A stretch of 64,000 nucleotides of DNA from Deltaproteobacteria bacterium (GCA_024102635.1 JAGFJO010000080.1:17525-81524); one strand, 5' to 3'; shown: positions 34,018 through 43,665, numbered from the stretch's first letter. Numbers and translations: made by a program. The notes: generated from the sequence alone by a model not told the origin.

Positions 34018-36246
34018 ATGAATGATCAGATGGTGGCGCACAGAGAGATCCTTTGGAACGTAGGGACACCGGCAAATGTCATCCTGATGTATGCACTATT
34101 TGCGCTTGGTCTATTTGTCGCGGCGGTTGGGATCTTTCGGCGAATAGAGATGTGGCAGAGCGGCGCTCCCGACAAAGAGCGAGATATGCCTTGGCATCTG
34201 CGGATAGCGGATCTCTTCAAATGGGTGGTATTTCAACGCGGTGTGGTGAGCGACCGGGCAGGCGGCGTTATGCATACCCTGATATACACCGGCTTCCTAG
34301 TCCTCCTTTTCACCACCACCATGGTGCTTATCGATCACGACTTCGGCATCAAGATTTATCACGGCGAGTTCTATCTTGCCGTTACGTTAATGAGCGATCT
34401 TTTTGGCGCCGGGCTGTTGATCGGGTGCGTTTTAGCCGCATACAGGCGTTACGTTACACATAGCGACCGGCTGCATTCGCGTACGGCGGATATTATTGCT
34501 TTGGGGGTACTTGCATTACTAATTCTTCAGGGCTTCGTTCTGGAGGGTCTGCGCATTCACGTTACAGGCGATCCCTGGGCTGCATACTCGCCCATCGGTG
34601 CGGCGTTTGCAGGTTTCTTCTGGCCGCTTTCGATCGATGCCAGCCGTATCCTTCATTTTGGTATATGGTGGTTCCATACTGTCACGGTGTTTGTGGCATT
34701 GGCTCTTGTCCCATACACGAAATTTTTTCACATCGTCGCAAGCTCCATCAACCTCTATTTAAGCCGCTCAAATAGACCGAAGGGTGCCCTGCGCCCTGTC
34801 GGAGATCTTCAAGCGATGCTCGAAAGCGGCGAAGAATTTTCAATCGGTCTTTCGAGCATCAAGGACTACAGCTGGAAGGAACTAATGGATCTGGACGCAT
34901 GCACCAGTTGCGGTAGATGCCAGGAGGCCTGCCCCGCTTACAATTCCGGTAAACCGCTTTCGCCGAAGTGGCTAATTCTGGACACCCGTAACCATGCGCT
35001 GGCTCTCACCGCGGATAACAAACTATTCGAAAGCGCCCTGCCCTCCCGTCTGGAGCGGACAGACTCCTCCTTGTTGGGATCACTATATCTTAAGTCCAGC
35101 GGCCTAGAACGCGCGGACGATGGATCATGGACGTACGCATCAGACGGGTCTTTCCGCGCCTCCAACCCGATGGTGCAGCAGGCCGCCTTTACTTTAGGCG
35201 GGTCTACAGAGAAAAGGGTTTTGGGCGAAGTGATGGACCCTAATGTTTTCTGGTCGTGCACTACCTGTATGGCATGCGTACAGGCGTGCCCGGTAGGAAT
35301 CAATCATGTGGACCAAATAGTGGAGAACCGCCGCAATGCGGTTTTGATGCACGGAGAACTCCCTTCGGAAGCCCAGGCCACTCTGCGCGCCCTTGAGAAT
35401 CGCTCCAACCCTTACGGCCCGCAAGAAGAGCGTACAAAATGGCTTGAGGGGCTGGATGTAAAAGTGCTCCAGCCCGGAGATAGTGTTGATTATCTATACT
35501 GGGTCGGGTGCGTATCCTCTTACGACCCCCGCAAGCAGAAAATTGCCCGCGCACTGGTGCAGATAATGAAGCAAGCCGGGCTCTCCTTCGGCATCCTGGG
35601 CAAGGCTGAGGGTTGCAGCGGCGACCCTGCGCGCCGGCTGGGAGAAGAGAATTTGTTTCAGACCCTTGCGAAAAGCAATCTAGATATTCTACGTTCCATT
35701 TCATTCAAGACCGTGGTAGCCAACTGTCCTCATTGTTTCAATACACTGAAGCATGAGTATCCGCAGCTCGGGAACCTTCAGGACGGGAGAACGCCTGAGA
35801 TAATACACCACTCGGTACTGCTGAAGCGGCTCATAGCAGAAAAGAAGATTTCGCAAAAAGAAAGTAGAGATACTTTCACATTCCACGATCCATGCTACCT
35901 CGGACGCTACAATGACGAGTACAATGCGCCCCGCGACACGCTCAAGGCCGGCTCTCCATTTCCAATCCTAGAGATTGCTCAAAGCCGTGAGAACGCCATG
36001 TGCTGCGGAGCCGGCGGCGGACATTTTTGGATGGATCTAAAGATCGGCGAGCGGGTAAATACCATTAGAACCGATCAGCTCGCAGCAAGCGGAGCCGAGA
36101 ATGTAGCGACTGCCTGCCCATTCTGTATGCAGATGATTGAGGACGGCGTCAAGCTTACTAACCGCGAAGATACGATGGCAGTGCGGGATATAGCGGAAGT
36201 GGTGCTGGAGAGAATGGAACCATCAACTGGGAACGGAAAACATTAA
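34018..36246 (+). CDS. Membrane Fe-S quinone oxidoreductase, Emo/FadF-like (HdrD-type)
   Basis: A 742-residue fusion. Residues about 20-240 contain five or six membrane helices resembling the NarI/HdrE cytochrome b subunit, with His residues in the helices. Then come two [4Fe-4S] motifs, C295-x2-C-x2-C-x3-C305 and C414-x2-C-x2-C-x3-C424, and two CCG-type domains with CSGDPARRLGEENLF and CCGAGGGHFW. This layout matches the membrane proteins FadF/YwjF and Emo, which pass electrons from electron-transfer flavoprotein to (methyl)menaquinone during acyl-CoA oxidation. No etfAB is adjacent. The start has only AAAGG at about 13 nt. It begins with ATGA overlapping a doubtful ORF. Confidence 0.85.
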   Translation: MNDQMVAHREILWNVGTPANVILMYALFALGLFVAAVGIFRRIEMWQSGAPDKERDMPWHLRIADLFKWVVFQRGVVSDRAGGVMHTLIYTGFLVLLFTTTMVLIDHDFGIKIYHGEFYLAVTLMSDLFGAGLLIGCVLAAYRRYVTHSDRLHSRTADIIALGVLALLILQGFVLEGLRIHVTGDPWAAYSPIGAAFAGFFWPLSIDASRILHFGIWWFHTVTVFVALALVPYTKFFHIVASSINLYLSRSNRPKGALRPVGDLQAMLESGEEFSIGLSSIKDYSWKELMDLDACTSCGRCQEACPAYNSGKPLSPKWLILDTRNHALALTADNKLFESALPSRLERTDSSLLGSLYLKSSGLERADDGSWTYASDGSFRASNPMVQQAAFTLGGSTEKRVLGEVMDPNVFWSCTTCMACVQACPVGINHVDQIVENRRNAVLMHGELPSEAQATLRALENRSNPYGPQEERTKWLEGLDVKVLQPGDSVDYLYWVGCVSSYDPRKQKIARALVQIMKQAGLSFGILGKAEGCSGDPARRLGEENLFQTLAKSNLDILRSISFKTVVANCPHCFNTLKHEYPQLGNLQDGRTPEIIHHSVLLKRLIAEKKISQKESRDTFTFHDPCYLGRYNDEYNAPRDTLKAGSPFPILEIAQSRENAMCCGAGGGHFWMDLKIGERVNTIRTDQLAASGAENVATACPFCMQMIEDGVKLTNREDTMAVRDIAEVVLERMEPSTGNGKH

Positions 36247-36312
36247 GTTCTCTGTCTGCCCCGGGGCGTCGAAAATGGAAGCGGTAGAAAGAACAACAAA
36301 AAAAGCCTCAAA

Positions 36313-36349
36313 TAAAAACGGCGAGGAGGGCTATTGCCCTTCCCCGCCG
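36313..36349 (-). terminator. Intrinsic terminator of the HU gene
   Basis: On the minus strand CGGCG plus GGGAAGGGC folds on GCCCTCCTC plus CGCCG around an AATA loop, followed by TTTTT. It lies just after the stop of the HU-like gene. Confidence 0.8.
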
Positions 36350-36368
36350 CATCAGAACAGAGGAGTTC

Positions 36369-36812
36369 CTACTTAAGAACCGCCTCTTTCAGCGCCTTGG
36401 CCACCGAGAAACGGACTCGCTTCTTAGCAGGAATCGGCATTACCTCGCCGGTAGCAGGGTTACGGCCCATGCGCGGCTTGGTTTGACGGACGTACATTTT
36501 GCCCAGTCCGAAAAGCGGAATCTTGTAGCCCCTCTTGAGGGAATCTTTGACGAAAAGAGCGATATCCTCACAAAGCTCCTTTGCCTGTGAGCGCTTCACC
36601 AACCCGCAAAAGCCCTTGATGTTCTCCAGAAACTCCGACTGAGTGTAGCTCAAAGTAGAGCTGTTCTTCGGCCGTGAAGCTGTACGGGTTTTTGGAACCG
36701 TAACCGGAGCCGGCTTGGCAGCCTTTGCGCTCATTTTTGACGCCTTTTTAGCAGCGGCCTTTTTTGGCTTGGCTGCTTTCTTTGCTGATTTCTTTGCTGG
36801 CTTCTTTGCCAT
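36369..36812 (-). CDS. HU/IHF-family DNA-binding protein with Lys/Ala-rich N-terminal tail
   Basis: 147 residues. The first 35 are a histone-H1-like tail with repeated AKK/KAAK motifs; residues about 55-147 are an HU fold: helical start (YTQSEFLENIKGF), IPLFGLGKMYVRQTKPRMGR, and RNPATGEVMPIPAKKRVRFSVAK, the beta-arm and C-terminal block of HU. It is a nucleoid-organising protein that bends DNA; the tail probably adds non-specific binding. It has its own promoter and terminator. A Cys in the HU helix (FCGLV) and another in ELCEDI are unusual for HU. Confidence 0.9.
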   Translation of the reverse strand: MAKKPAKKSAKKAAKPKKAAAKKASKMSAKAAKPAPVTVPKTRTASRPKNSSTLSYTQSEFLENIKGFCGLVKRSQAKELCEDIALFVKDSLKRGYKIPLFGLGKMYVRQTKPRMGRNPATGEVMPIPAKKRVRFSVAKALKEAVLK

Positions 36813-36904
36813 AAAAGCATTCCCTCAAATAAGTCATTATTAAAATCCCGCAAAATTGCATTAAAATGCGGGAAAAACATAGCTGCAGGTTGAACTGCAC
36901 AGCA

Positions 36905-36934
36905 ATAATAGAGACAAAAAGAGCGAAGAATCAA
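36905..36934 (-). promoter_or_regulatory. Promoter of the HU gene
   Basis: On the minus strand TTGATT (36934-36929), an 18-bp spacer and TATTAT (36910-36905). This would give an AT-rich leader of roughly 85 nt before the ATG at 36812. Confidence 0.6.
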
Positions 36935-37112
36935 TAAAAAATCTTTACATCAGAGCGACTTTTTTCTGTTCGCTATGCCGTTTCGACCCCAAAAAATAGG
37001 CTTAAAGCCGTCCTTGCCACGATCCGCGATCGCGCGCAGGCGAAGCCGGTCACCTTTGAGATGCTTGCCGGCCAGCCAAGCAGTGATACAATCCTCCCGT
37101 TATCCTCCCCTA

Positions 37113-37769
37113 ATGATCGCTATGAAAACCCTTATAGCACTTGCCTGCACAGCTTTTATTCCCCTCATCTGCCAGGCCGAGACATTCGTGAACGGTGAGC
37201 AGGGCTTTCAGATAGAACTTCCAGGCGGTATGGAGATGGTACAGATGGAGAGTCCGGTGGTAGGGTTGGCTCTAAGGCCAGAAGAGGAAGGTCTAGCCTA
37301 CCCCACTTTTAATGTTATCCAGCAGTCGGGCACACTTGATCTATCACGAAGCACCCGCGAGATTGCCGATGAGCTATTAAATGACTATCGGTTGGTAGGT
37401 TTCTCGGATGTGCAGCTACTCTCATCCTTCATCTGGGACGTTTCGAATGCCAGAAGATTCACCGCTACATTGGAGTATACCTTGGCAGGTAAGAGGTTGT
37501 GCTCTGAGGTGACTTTGGTGCCCGCACACGGTAAGCGATTTATCCTGACTTTTATTGATACTTGCGAAAATGGCAAAAAAACCAATGACTTGTCGAAGGC
37601 ACTTAGAGAGCGCTTCCAAGTGTTGGGCGAGCCGCAGAGTGCTCACAGAGATGGAGTCCCTACCTCAACGTCATCTCCGCTCACAATTCCGTTGATTGCC
37701 GGCGCCGCTGCTGCCTTAACCTTGCTCTTCATATTCCTCCGCCGAAAGGCGGCTGGCAGCAAGATTTAG
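37113..37769 (+). CDS. Hypothetical exported protein with C-terminal membrane anchor
   Basis: 218 residues from the ATG at 37113 (ATG at 37122 equally possible). A signal peptide (KTLIALACTAFIPLICQA) ends near the junction with ETF. The body has beta-rich texture with F-x-IELPGGMEMVQ, resembling small exported proteins that begin with a 'GF-I-LP-GW' strand. A single Cys pair (LCSEV, DTCENG) could form a disulfide. A hydrophobic segment (about 190-210) and a basic RRKAAGSK tail follow, like a sorting/anchoring end. Function is unknown. The longer in-frame start at 36975 would place a basic segment ahead of the signal peptide and is unlikely. Confidence 0.65.
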   Translation: MIAMKTLIALACTAFIPLICQAETFVNGEQGFQIELPGGMEMVQMESPVVGLALRPEEEGLAYPTFNVIQQSGTLDLSRSTREIADELLNDYRLVGFSDVQLLSSFIWDVSNARRFTATLEYTLAGKRLCSEVTLVPAHGKRFILTFIDTCENGKKTNDLSKALRERFQVLGEPQSAHRDGVPTSTSSPLTIPLIAGAAAALTLLFIFLRRKAAGSKI

Positions 37770-37825
37770 CTCATGATCTCTGATACCATGTAGCCCTATT
37801 ACGCTTTATACCTGCTCAGCTTACT

Positions 37826-39904
37826 ATGCCGTTAAGGGGAAACGCACGCAGACAATTTATCCTCTCCCAGGTCTATGAAGACGAGACAGGCGAGAAACTG
37901 TTTCGAGACTCGGTTCAGGGCCAACGGGGTAATCCATTTGCTGACTGGGTCTACCTCGCAAAAAAGAACGAAAAACGGAGAAGTAGCGCCGCTCCCAAGG
38001 CCGAGAAACCTAGTACCTTTTTTGCCGGACTAACCAGAGACCTCAATGATCCGACGATCGCCAAGGTACAGATTACAGATAAACGGCTTGGACGCTCTCT
38101 ACTTGACAATAGACAACTTGGCCGTGAGATGCGGGATGTTCTTCAGTTCTGCCTTGAGCGGCGTGCCGATACGCTTATTATAGGCCTTCCCGAGAGCGGC
38201 ATGCCGACTCTATTGGCCAGACGGATAGAAGAGTTTCAAGCAAGTAACGTTACAGTTTTATGCTATCAGAACGGTCAGAACGGAACTCCTGCCGGGTGGA
38301 TTCTGCCCTCCTATTCGGATGCGGCTGCGATCGCGCGTAAGGCGCTCCTACCCGGCTTTTCGGCCGGCTTTTTTAAGGCTTACACCCGTGCCGGAATCTA
38401 TGGTGACACAATTTTTGTAGAGCCAGCACCAGAACTTCTTGCCCCCGCCGTTCCTCAAAGAGCACAGCAGGCCTTTCAGAAAGAACTTGGTGAAATGGTT
38501 AGTAAATTGACAGAGCCGCAAGTATTGTTCCTCACGGCTTCTATACGCCCTTCCGATGAGATCCTTCGCTCTGCCGTGTATGGAGTTGAGAATAGAGGCG
38601 GGCGTGCAGTCATTCTATTACCAAAAGGGACGGCCGATAAGGCACCCCCACTCCTTACCAGCAACTGCCGCGACTCGCTTCCACTGGCGAAGGCCGCCTT
38701 AGATACAAAATCCGGCAGCGCCGCTCTTCCTATGCCCTCGCTTGGATGGGGCATATTCAACCGCCCAGTGTTCGTGGAAGAGAGCGCAGCTTTTCATATC
38801 GACGGCCTTCAGGATCCTTCTTATCCGAAATATCTGAACGATTTGGAGGTGTTTTTCAAAGGTGATCTGGCCTCATTAAGAACAGCCGGCAAAGGACGGA
38901 TAGTATTGCACCTGGGCGATACCCCCTGCACTGAGAGTTTCGTTAATGGACTGCATGAGTTTCTCGCCGCTCCATTGGAGAAAGCTGGTGGCCTCTTGGT
39001 GGTACATAGCAAAGATCCTCAATTTGCAATGCATAATTCGGCTATGAATCCACCGATCTTGCAGGCTGATAGCGAAGGAAATATTACCGCCTTACTCCAC
39101 AGGCACTTTCCTATTGCACCTGCCCGCTACGGTAAATGGATTACAATGACAAGGCCGCAACGGGTCGAAAAGGGGTCAGCTGCAGCCACCTCCTCGCTTG
39201 AACAGAAGTTTGTAGAAGCGGTTGCGCGCGCCCCAAATATCTTGCGTTACTGCTCCCCCGAAATGAAGGCGGTTCGGAAATCAGAAGCGCGAGCTCTTAT
39301 GTTGGAGCTTCCGGGGGATGGCGTGCCGGGAACTTTATCTAACTTCCTGAGAAATACTCAGAATGAGTTTAGATCTGCAAAAAAGGAGCTTTTTATTATA
39401 GCCCCCTCTGCACGGCTGCGCCTTACTCTGCGTACCAGTGCCGGGCCACAGCTTCCCCTCCTTCATAAAAATCTGGCGGAAGCCGATCTGGAGTATCAGG
39501 ATCGGCTCTCTCCCCCGGAGAACGGTTGGGAGTTGTTCCGGCTAGACCGCCTGATGGGCTATGGAAATGTGCTGCGCATTCGACTCGCAGATCCCTCTTT
39601 AGGCTGTGATGTGCTGTTCGGCCACCAGCATCATGACAAAGCCGTGTTTTTCACTGAGCTAAGGGCGCTTAAACTTGCAGTTCATGATTATGCCGTTTTC
39701 GTATTCCCTCGTTCGTTAGAGGATGATGAAATTCAAAATACATCATTTATCCGATGGGCTGTTGAAGAGCTTTTTCGTTCGGGCAAGACCGTCATCGGCA
39801 TCCATCCGAACAGAGACCTATTATACGATCTTGGATTCAATCCACAGTGCTCGTTTGAGCGTGTACTCGACGCGGCGAAGCATTACAAGGGTAAATGGCG
39901 CTAA
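37826..39904 (+). CDS. Large hypothetical protein, 692 aa
   Basis: I do not recognise this protein. It has no membrane segment or signal peptide. The middle and C-terminal parts alternate beta-strands and helices with parallel alpha/beta texture (TLIIGLPESGMPTLLARRI, VLFLTASIRPSD, GRAVILLPKG, GRIVLHLGDTP, GGLLVVHSKDP, YAVFVFPRS, KTVIGIHPNRDLLYDLGF), as in Rossmann-like or phosphoribosyltransferase-type domains. About 70 basic/disordered residues open the protein. It is on the same strand as the 218-aa gene 56 bp upstream. No SD is obvious at the ATG at 37826. Confidence 0.7.
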   Translation: MPLRGNARRQFILSQVYEDETGEKLFRDSVQGQRGNPFADWVYLAKKNEKRRSSAAPKAEKPSTFFAGLTRDLNDPTIAKVQITDKRLGRSLLDNRQLGREMRDVLQFCLERRADTLIIGLPESGMPTLLARRIEEFQASNVTVLCYQNGQNGTPAGWILPSYSDAAAIARKALLPGFSAGFFKAYTRAGIYGDTIFVEPAPELLAPAVPQRAQQAFQKELGEMVSKLTEPQVLFLTASIRPSDEILRSAVYGVENRGGRAVILLPKGTADKAPPLLTSNCRDSLPLAKAALDTKSGSAALPMPSLGWGIFNRPVFVEESAAFHIDGLQDPSYPKYLNDLEVFFKGDLASLRTAGKGRIVLHLGDTPCTESFVNGLHEFLAAPLEKAGGLLVVHSKDPQFAMHNSAMNPPILQADSEGNITALLHRHFPIAPARYGKWITMTRPQRVEKGSAAATSSLEQKFVEAVARAPNILRYCSPEMKAVRKSEARALMLELPGDGVPGTLSNFLRNTQNEFRSAKKELFIIAPSARLRLTLRTSAGPQLPLLHKNLAEADLEYQDRLSPPENGWELFRLDRLMGYGNVLRIRLADPSLGCDVLFGHQHHDKAVFFTELRALKLAVHDYAVFVFPRSLEDDEIQNTSFIRWAVEELFRSGKTVIGIHPNRDLLYDLGFNPQCSFERVLDAAKHYKGKWR

Positions 39905-39946
39905 AAGAAGGTCGCCTGGACCCCCGGCATAAGCTCTTGAAATACC

Positions 39947-40294
39947 TCATTCAAGACTGAAATAAGCGCCGCCACTGCCTTTGGCTATCAAACTGTACGG
40001 ATTGGTTCGTATAGGAATAGCGGTGTCCACGACTTGCATTTCTTGCATAGGAACCCGCTTTCCCATCGCCCTGACAATAAATGCTACGGCTGCGATTCTA
40101 TTGGGAAGAAATCCATTCTTCTGCTTCCGAGAGCGGGCACGCTCAGTGGCACCGAATTTGAAAAGTGAGGATGCGGGGACGCGGTTCTCATCCTTGAGAG
40201 TAACGCCCGTTTCCGCGAAAGAGAGGGGAAGAAAAACAAGTTCGGCGGTTGGAGATCGATCGCCGGGCTCATCTCGTCGATTTAGGTGCTTCAA
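39947..40294 (-). CDS. Possible hypothetical protein, 115 aa
   Basis: The ORF opens only at a TTG (40294) and has no SD, but its composition looks protein-like: ENRVPASSLFKFGATERARS, then NRIAAVAFIVRAMGKRVPMQ and TAIPIRTNPYSL. It would be the only minus-strand gene between two plus-strand genes. An overlapping plus-strand ORF of similar length has poorer composition. Treat as uncertain. Confidence 0.3.
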   Translation of the reverse strand: MKHLNRRDEPGDRSPTAELVFLPLSFAETGVTLKDENRVPASSLFKFGATERARSRKQKNGFLPNRIAAVAFIVRAMGKRVPMQEMQVVDTAIPIRTNPYSLIAKGSGGAYFSLE

Positions 40295-40312
40295 GAGAAT
40301 ATAGGGGCTAGC

Positions 40313-42154
40313 ATGAAAAGATTACTGCTGTCGATTTCCTTCATCTGCTCGATTGCCTTGCACACGGCCGCCAGTGCGGCGCCCAAGGCGCCTAAAGGGG
40401 GTGTCAAGCTGCCCAGCGAAAACATGTTTCTGGTAAACGACGAGAGAGGAAAGTTCCTATGTGGACTCGTAAAGAAGTGGGAGTCCGGCAAGCTGGTCGG
40501 GAAAGCGAAAGATTATTTTCTCCCAGTGCGGGTCGAGATTTCGCAGCTTAAGAAAAAGCCAAAAACCGCAGCCGCCACAAAGAAGCTCAAAAAGTTAAAG
40601 AATCAGCAAAAGAAGGGTAAAAAGGCGTGTGCAGGAGGACCTCCTAGCACCCCAGTTGCGCCGCCTAATCCGACACCCGTACCTACTCCTGACCACTTAG
40701 CGGAGAAAACAACGCCTGTAACACTAGACGACCTGAACCACCTCTACCGCCACGCGGGTCTTGGTGTGCCGCCGCAGGAAGCTCTCTCTTTTGTGGGCGG
40801 GCCGGTGGGGCCATTGGTCGACTACTTTATGACGCTTCAGTCTGATGGCGCAGTGGAAGACGAAGCTCGTACCTGGCTTGACCAGAATACAGCTGAGCCG
40901 CACTACCCCGCGAGCAACCCCACAACCACTGGTATCAATATGTATGCCCTTCGCATACTAATGAAGAGCCCCAACCAGTTTCATGAGCGCTTAGCGCTGC
41001 TCGCGCTACACGACAGGCTTGCCACCTCCAGCCGGGCAGTTGAATCGGTAACGGCGCAACGAAGGCTGATGGTTGATCACTTAACGCTTATTAGACAGGC
41101 AGCTTGGGGTAATCTGGACTACGCAAAGCTCGTCGAAGATATCGGCGAGGACGGCGTCATGGTTCGCTGGCTTACCCTGGACAGAAACACGCTAACAGCG
41201 CCCAATGAAGACTATGCGCGCGAGCTAATGGAGCTTTTCTCACTGGACACGGTGAATAATGCAGGTGAACCGAACTATACTAACGAGGATATCATCAACA
41301 TCGCTCGCGCCTTTACCGGCTGGAATCTACTCCAAGTGAACGGTCAGTGGCGCGTAATCTTCACACCGGCAACGTTTGATGCAGATCCGAATAAGACAAT
41401 CTTTGCAGGCACCGCCTGGCAGGGAACCGTTCAGGGCGGCCGGGATGTAGTAAGACACATCTTCGCTCACCATCCGAACGCTTCAGTCAGTACGGCAAAA
41501 TGGATAGCTCGTGAGTACCTTAAAGAGGATGCGCCTGAAGCGGTAATTGGTCAGCTCGCGGCTCTGGTAAAAGAAAACAATTTCTTGCTTAAGCCGGTTT
41601 TTGCCAAATTGCTTAAGTCTGAAGAGTTTTACAAGGCCGAGTACCAGTTCTCGATTGCAAAAACTCCTGTCGAGCGATTCGTGCATCTTACTCGCATAAT
41701 GGATCAAGTCGGTATGCCTTACGACTTCGTGACCGTTAGGAACAGCCTTGCAAATATGGGCTGTGTGCTAACTCAAACCGAGACCGTCTTCGGATGCGAT
41801 AAGCTCGAGGAGCTTCCGGATGGGCAGCGGCTGCTGAATTCGGCCAATTTGATTACTTCACTTTCAAACAATAATAATCTCTTTAACGCGAACGGCTTCG
41901 ACTATTCGAGGTTCTTCCCGAACCCTGCCCCGAGCGCTGATGAGATGGTAGATCACATGGAGCGTGTATTCGGGCTCAACCTGCCGATCGTACGCAAGGC
42001 GGCAATTCGCGACTATATGAACAATGCCATGAACAACAACGGAACCTTGGTATCCGAGCCTTGGAACCCTGCTAATACGGCTATGGTACGCAGAAAGGTG
42101 GCCGGACTGTTCAGGCTCTATGCACAGATTCCACTCAGCCATGACTTACGCTAG
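40313..42154 (+). CDS. DUF1800 family exported protein
   Basis: 613 residues from the ATG at 40313, which has an AGGGG SD. A signal peptide (MKRLLLSISFICSIALHTAA) is followed by a very Lys-rich segment (about residues 75-110) and a Pro/Thr linker, then the DUF1800 domain from about residue 135: LNHLYRHAGLGVP, the hallmark NEDYARELMELFSLDT, and DIINIARAFTGW. DUF1800 proteins occur next to DUF1501 proteins, as here, in many bacteria; their function is unknown. The Lys-rich insert is not usual for the family. Probably periplasmic or outer-surface. Confidence 0.88.
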   Translation: MKRLLLSISFICSIALHTAASAAPKAPKGGVKLPSENMFLVNDERGKFLCGLVKKWESGKLVGKAKDYFLPVRVEISQLKKKPKTAAATKKLKKLKNQQKKGKKACAGGPPSTPVAPPNPTPVPTPDHLAEKTTPVTLDDLNHLYRHAGLGVPPQEALSFVGGPVGPLVDYFMTLQSDGAVEDEARTWLDQNTAEPHYPASNPTTTGINMYALRILMKSPNQFHERLALLALHDRLATSSRAVESVTAQRRLMVDHLTLIRQAAWGNLDYAKLVEDIGEDGVMVRWLTLDRNTLTAPNEDYARELMELFSLDTVNNAGEPNYTNEDIINIARAFTGWNLLQVNGQWRVIFTPATFDADPNKTIFAGTAWQGTVQGGRDVVRHIFAHHPNASVSTAKWIAREYLKEDAPEAVIGQLAALVKENNFLLKPVFAKLLKSEEFYKAEYQFSIAKTPVERFVHLTRIMDQVGMPYDFVTVRNSLANMGCVLTQTETVFGCDKLEELPDGQRLLNSANLITSLSNNNNLFNANGFDYSRFFPNPAPSADEMVDHMERVFGLNLPIVRKAAIRDYMNNAMNNNGTLVSEPWNPANTAMVRRKVAGLFRLYAQIPLSHDLR

Positions 42155-42210
42155 CGCAGAAGGATGGTGACGGCCTTGAGGGTTATGCGAAAAGGATAAC
42201 GGAGGACAAA

Positions 42211-43449
42211 ATGAAGAAGCTAAATCGCCGGGACTTTCTTAAAAATCTCACAGCCTGTGCCTGCGGCACGGCTATCGCCAAAGGGCTTGTCCCCTTCAAC
42301 TCGGTCGCGTTTGCACAAGCTACCTGCGCTACCAGCCGCAAATCACTGGTAACTATCTTCCTAAACGGCGGGCCGCACGGCCCCTCAATCCTAGTGCCCA
42401 GAGCAACACAATCGTATTTTGATAAGCATCCCACGCTTGGAATTACGAACTCTCTACCGATAGATACCTACCACGGACTGCATCCTAGCTTGGCTAACAT
42501 TTACAATCTATACACCCAGGGTAAAGCCGTTTTTCTGAATGGTGCGGGCTATCCGAACCATTCGCGCTCGCATGAAGATTCAACAAATCTGATGGGCAAC
42601 GGTATAGTGTCAGGCGTCGGCGATGGCTCAGGCTGGGGCGGCCGTTTCGCAAAGACATACTGTGGGCCTAATGAGGTTTTCTCGCTCTTCTCATTCAGAG
42701 GCAATATATCCGACATTCAAGCAGCAGGAATAACCGCTCCCACTGCTTCGAGCTTGGGAACCTACGGCTATAGCAATGACAGCCAGGGGACAAATAACAA
42801 CCGGTTCTTGCGGCAAGTCATGGCGGAGACCCGCCTTAACTCGGGTGTAACCAATCCCCATCAGCAGGCGATGTTAAGCGCATGGGATACAACCGATAAC
42901 TCTATTTCTACCATCGCTGCGGTTAACTCCGGCTACACAAATGGAGTAGCCTATCCCAACACCGGCTTAGCGCAAAGAATGCGTGACGCTGCCAAGCTCA
43001 TTGTTTCCAATCAGATTACGGCTAAGGCGATCTTTATTTCGCATGGCGGATTTGACACGCATGGAAGTCAAAATAATAGTCTTCCAAATCTGTTGACCAC
43101 TCTCGACCAAGCGGTTAGCGCCTTCTGGCAGGATATGGTGAACAGGGGACGGGCCGATGACGTTATGGTTCTCTTCTATGGAGAGTTCGGCCGCACTCAT
43201 GAGAATGACAACCAGGGAACCGACCACGGAACCGGGACTTTTATGGGCTTGATTGGTAATAACGTCCGTGCGGGAGTAGCCTCACCGGCGTACCAGGAGT
43301 CCGACTTTTTACAACGGGCTCCATGGGTACCGGTTAAGTTCGACTACCGCGAGGTAATTGAACAGATTCATTCAAGGCATATGGGAGTAGATCCGGCTCC
43401 AATTTTTCCCGAGGCCTTTAACCGCGTAGGACTAAATCTCTTTGCATAA
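42211..43449 (+). CDS. DUF1501 family Tat-exported protein
   Basis: 412 residues. The N-terminus MKKLNRRDFLKNL followed by a hydrophobic stretch and AFA is a twin-arginine signal. The DUF1501 domain follows: FLNGGPHGPSILVP, HSRSHEDSTNLMGNG, SHGGFDTHGSQ, and YGEFGRTHENDNQGTDHGTG, which is related to the sulfatase/alkaline phosphatase fold metal sites. It follows the DUF1800 gene by 56 bp and ends before a strong terminator, so the two form one operon. Function is unknown. Confidence 0.9.
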   Translation: MKKLNRRDFLKNLTACACGTAIAKGLVPFNSVAFAQATCATSRKSLVTIFLNGGPHGPSILVPRATQSYFDKHPTLGITNSLPIDTYHGLHPSLANIYNLYTQGKAVFLNGAGYPNHSRSHEDSTNLMGNGIVSGVGDGSGWGGRFAKTYCGPNEVFSLFSFRGNISDIQAAGITAPTASSLGTYGYSNDSQGTNNNRFLRQVMAETRLNSGVTNPHQQAMLSAWDTTDNSISTIAAVNSGYTNGVAYPNTGLAQRMRDAAKLIVSNQITAKAIFISHGGFDTHGSQNNSLPNLLTTLDQAVSAFWQDMVNRGRADDVMVLFYGEFGRTHENDNQGTDHGTGTFMGLIGNNVRAGVASPAYQESDFLQRAPWVPVKFDYREVIEQIHSRHMGVDPAPIFPEAFNRVGLNLFA

Positions 43450-43472
43450 TCCTTAAGACAACCTCAATCGAC

Positions 43473-43511
43473 GGCCCTGATCAAGTACGCCAACTGATCA
43501 GGGCCTTTTTT
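43473..43511 (+). terminator. Intrinsic terminator of the DUF1800-DUF1501 operon
   Basis: GGCCCTGATCA and its exact complement form an 11-bp stem (43473-43483 and 43495-43505) followed by T6. Confidence 0.9.
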
Positions 43512-43665
43512 CGCAAGTAGCTGTAATTACCCTCCTTTCTGTTGCTTATAGCCTAGAAAGTGCGAAATCACTTGCAGCGTCGTAAGTCACTTTGATGCCC
43601 GGCTTCACTATAATAGTAACTGAGAGTTCATATATTGACCGCCTATCTGCCTTGGGGGAGGCGAA

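Noticed and set aside
33800..34021. 73-codon ORF overlapping the Emo-like gene start by ATGA
   Set aside because: The ATGA overlap looks like coupling, but there is no clear SD, the protein resembles nothing, and an equally long minus-strand ORF overlaps it.
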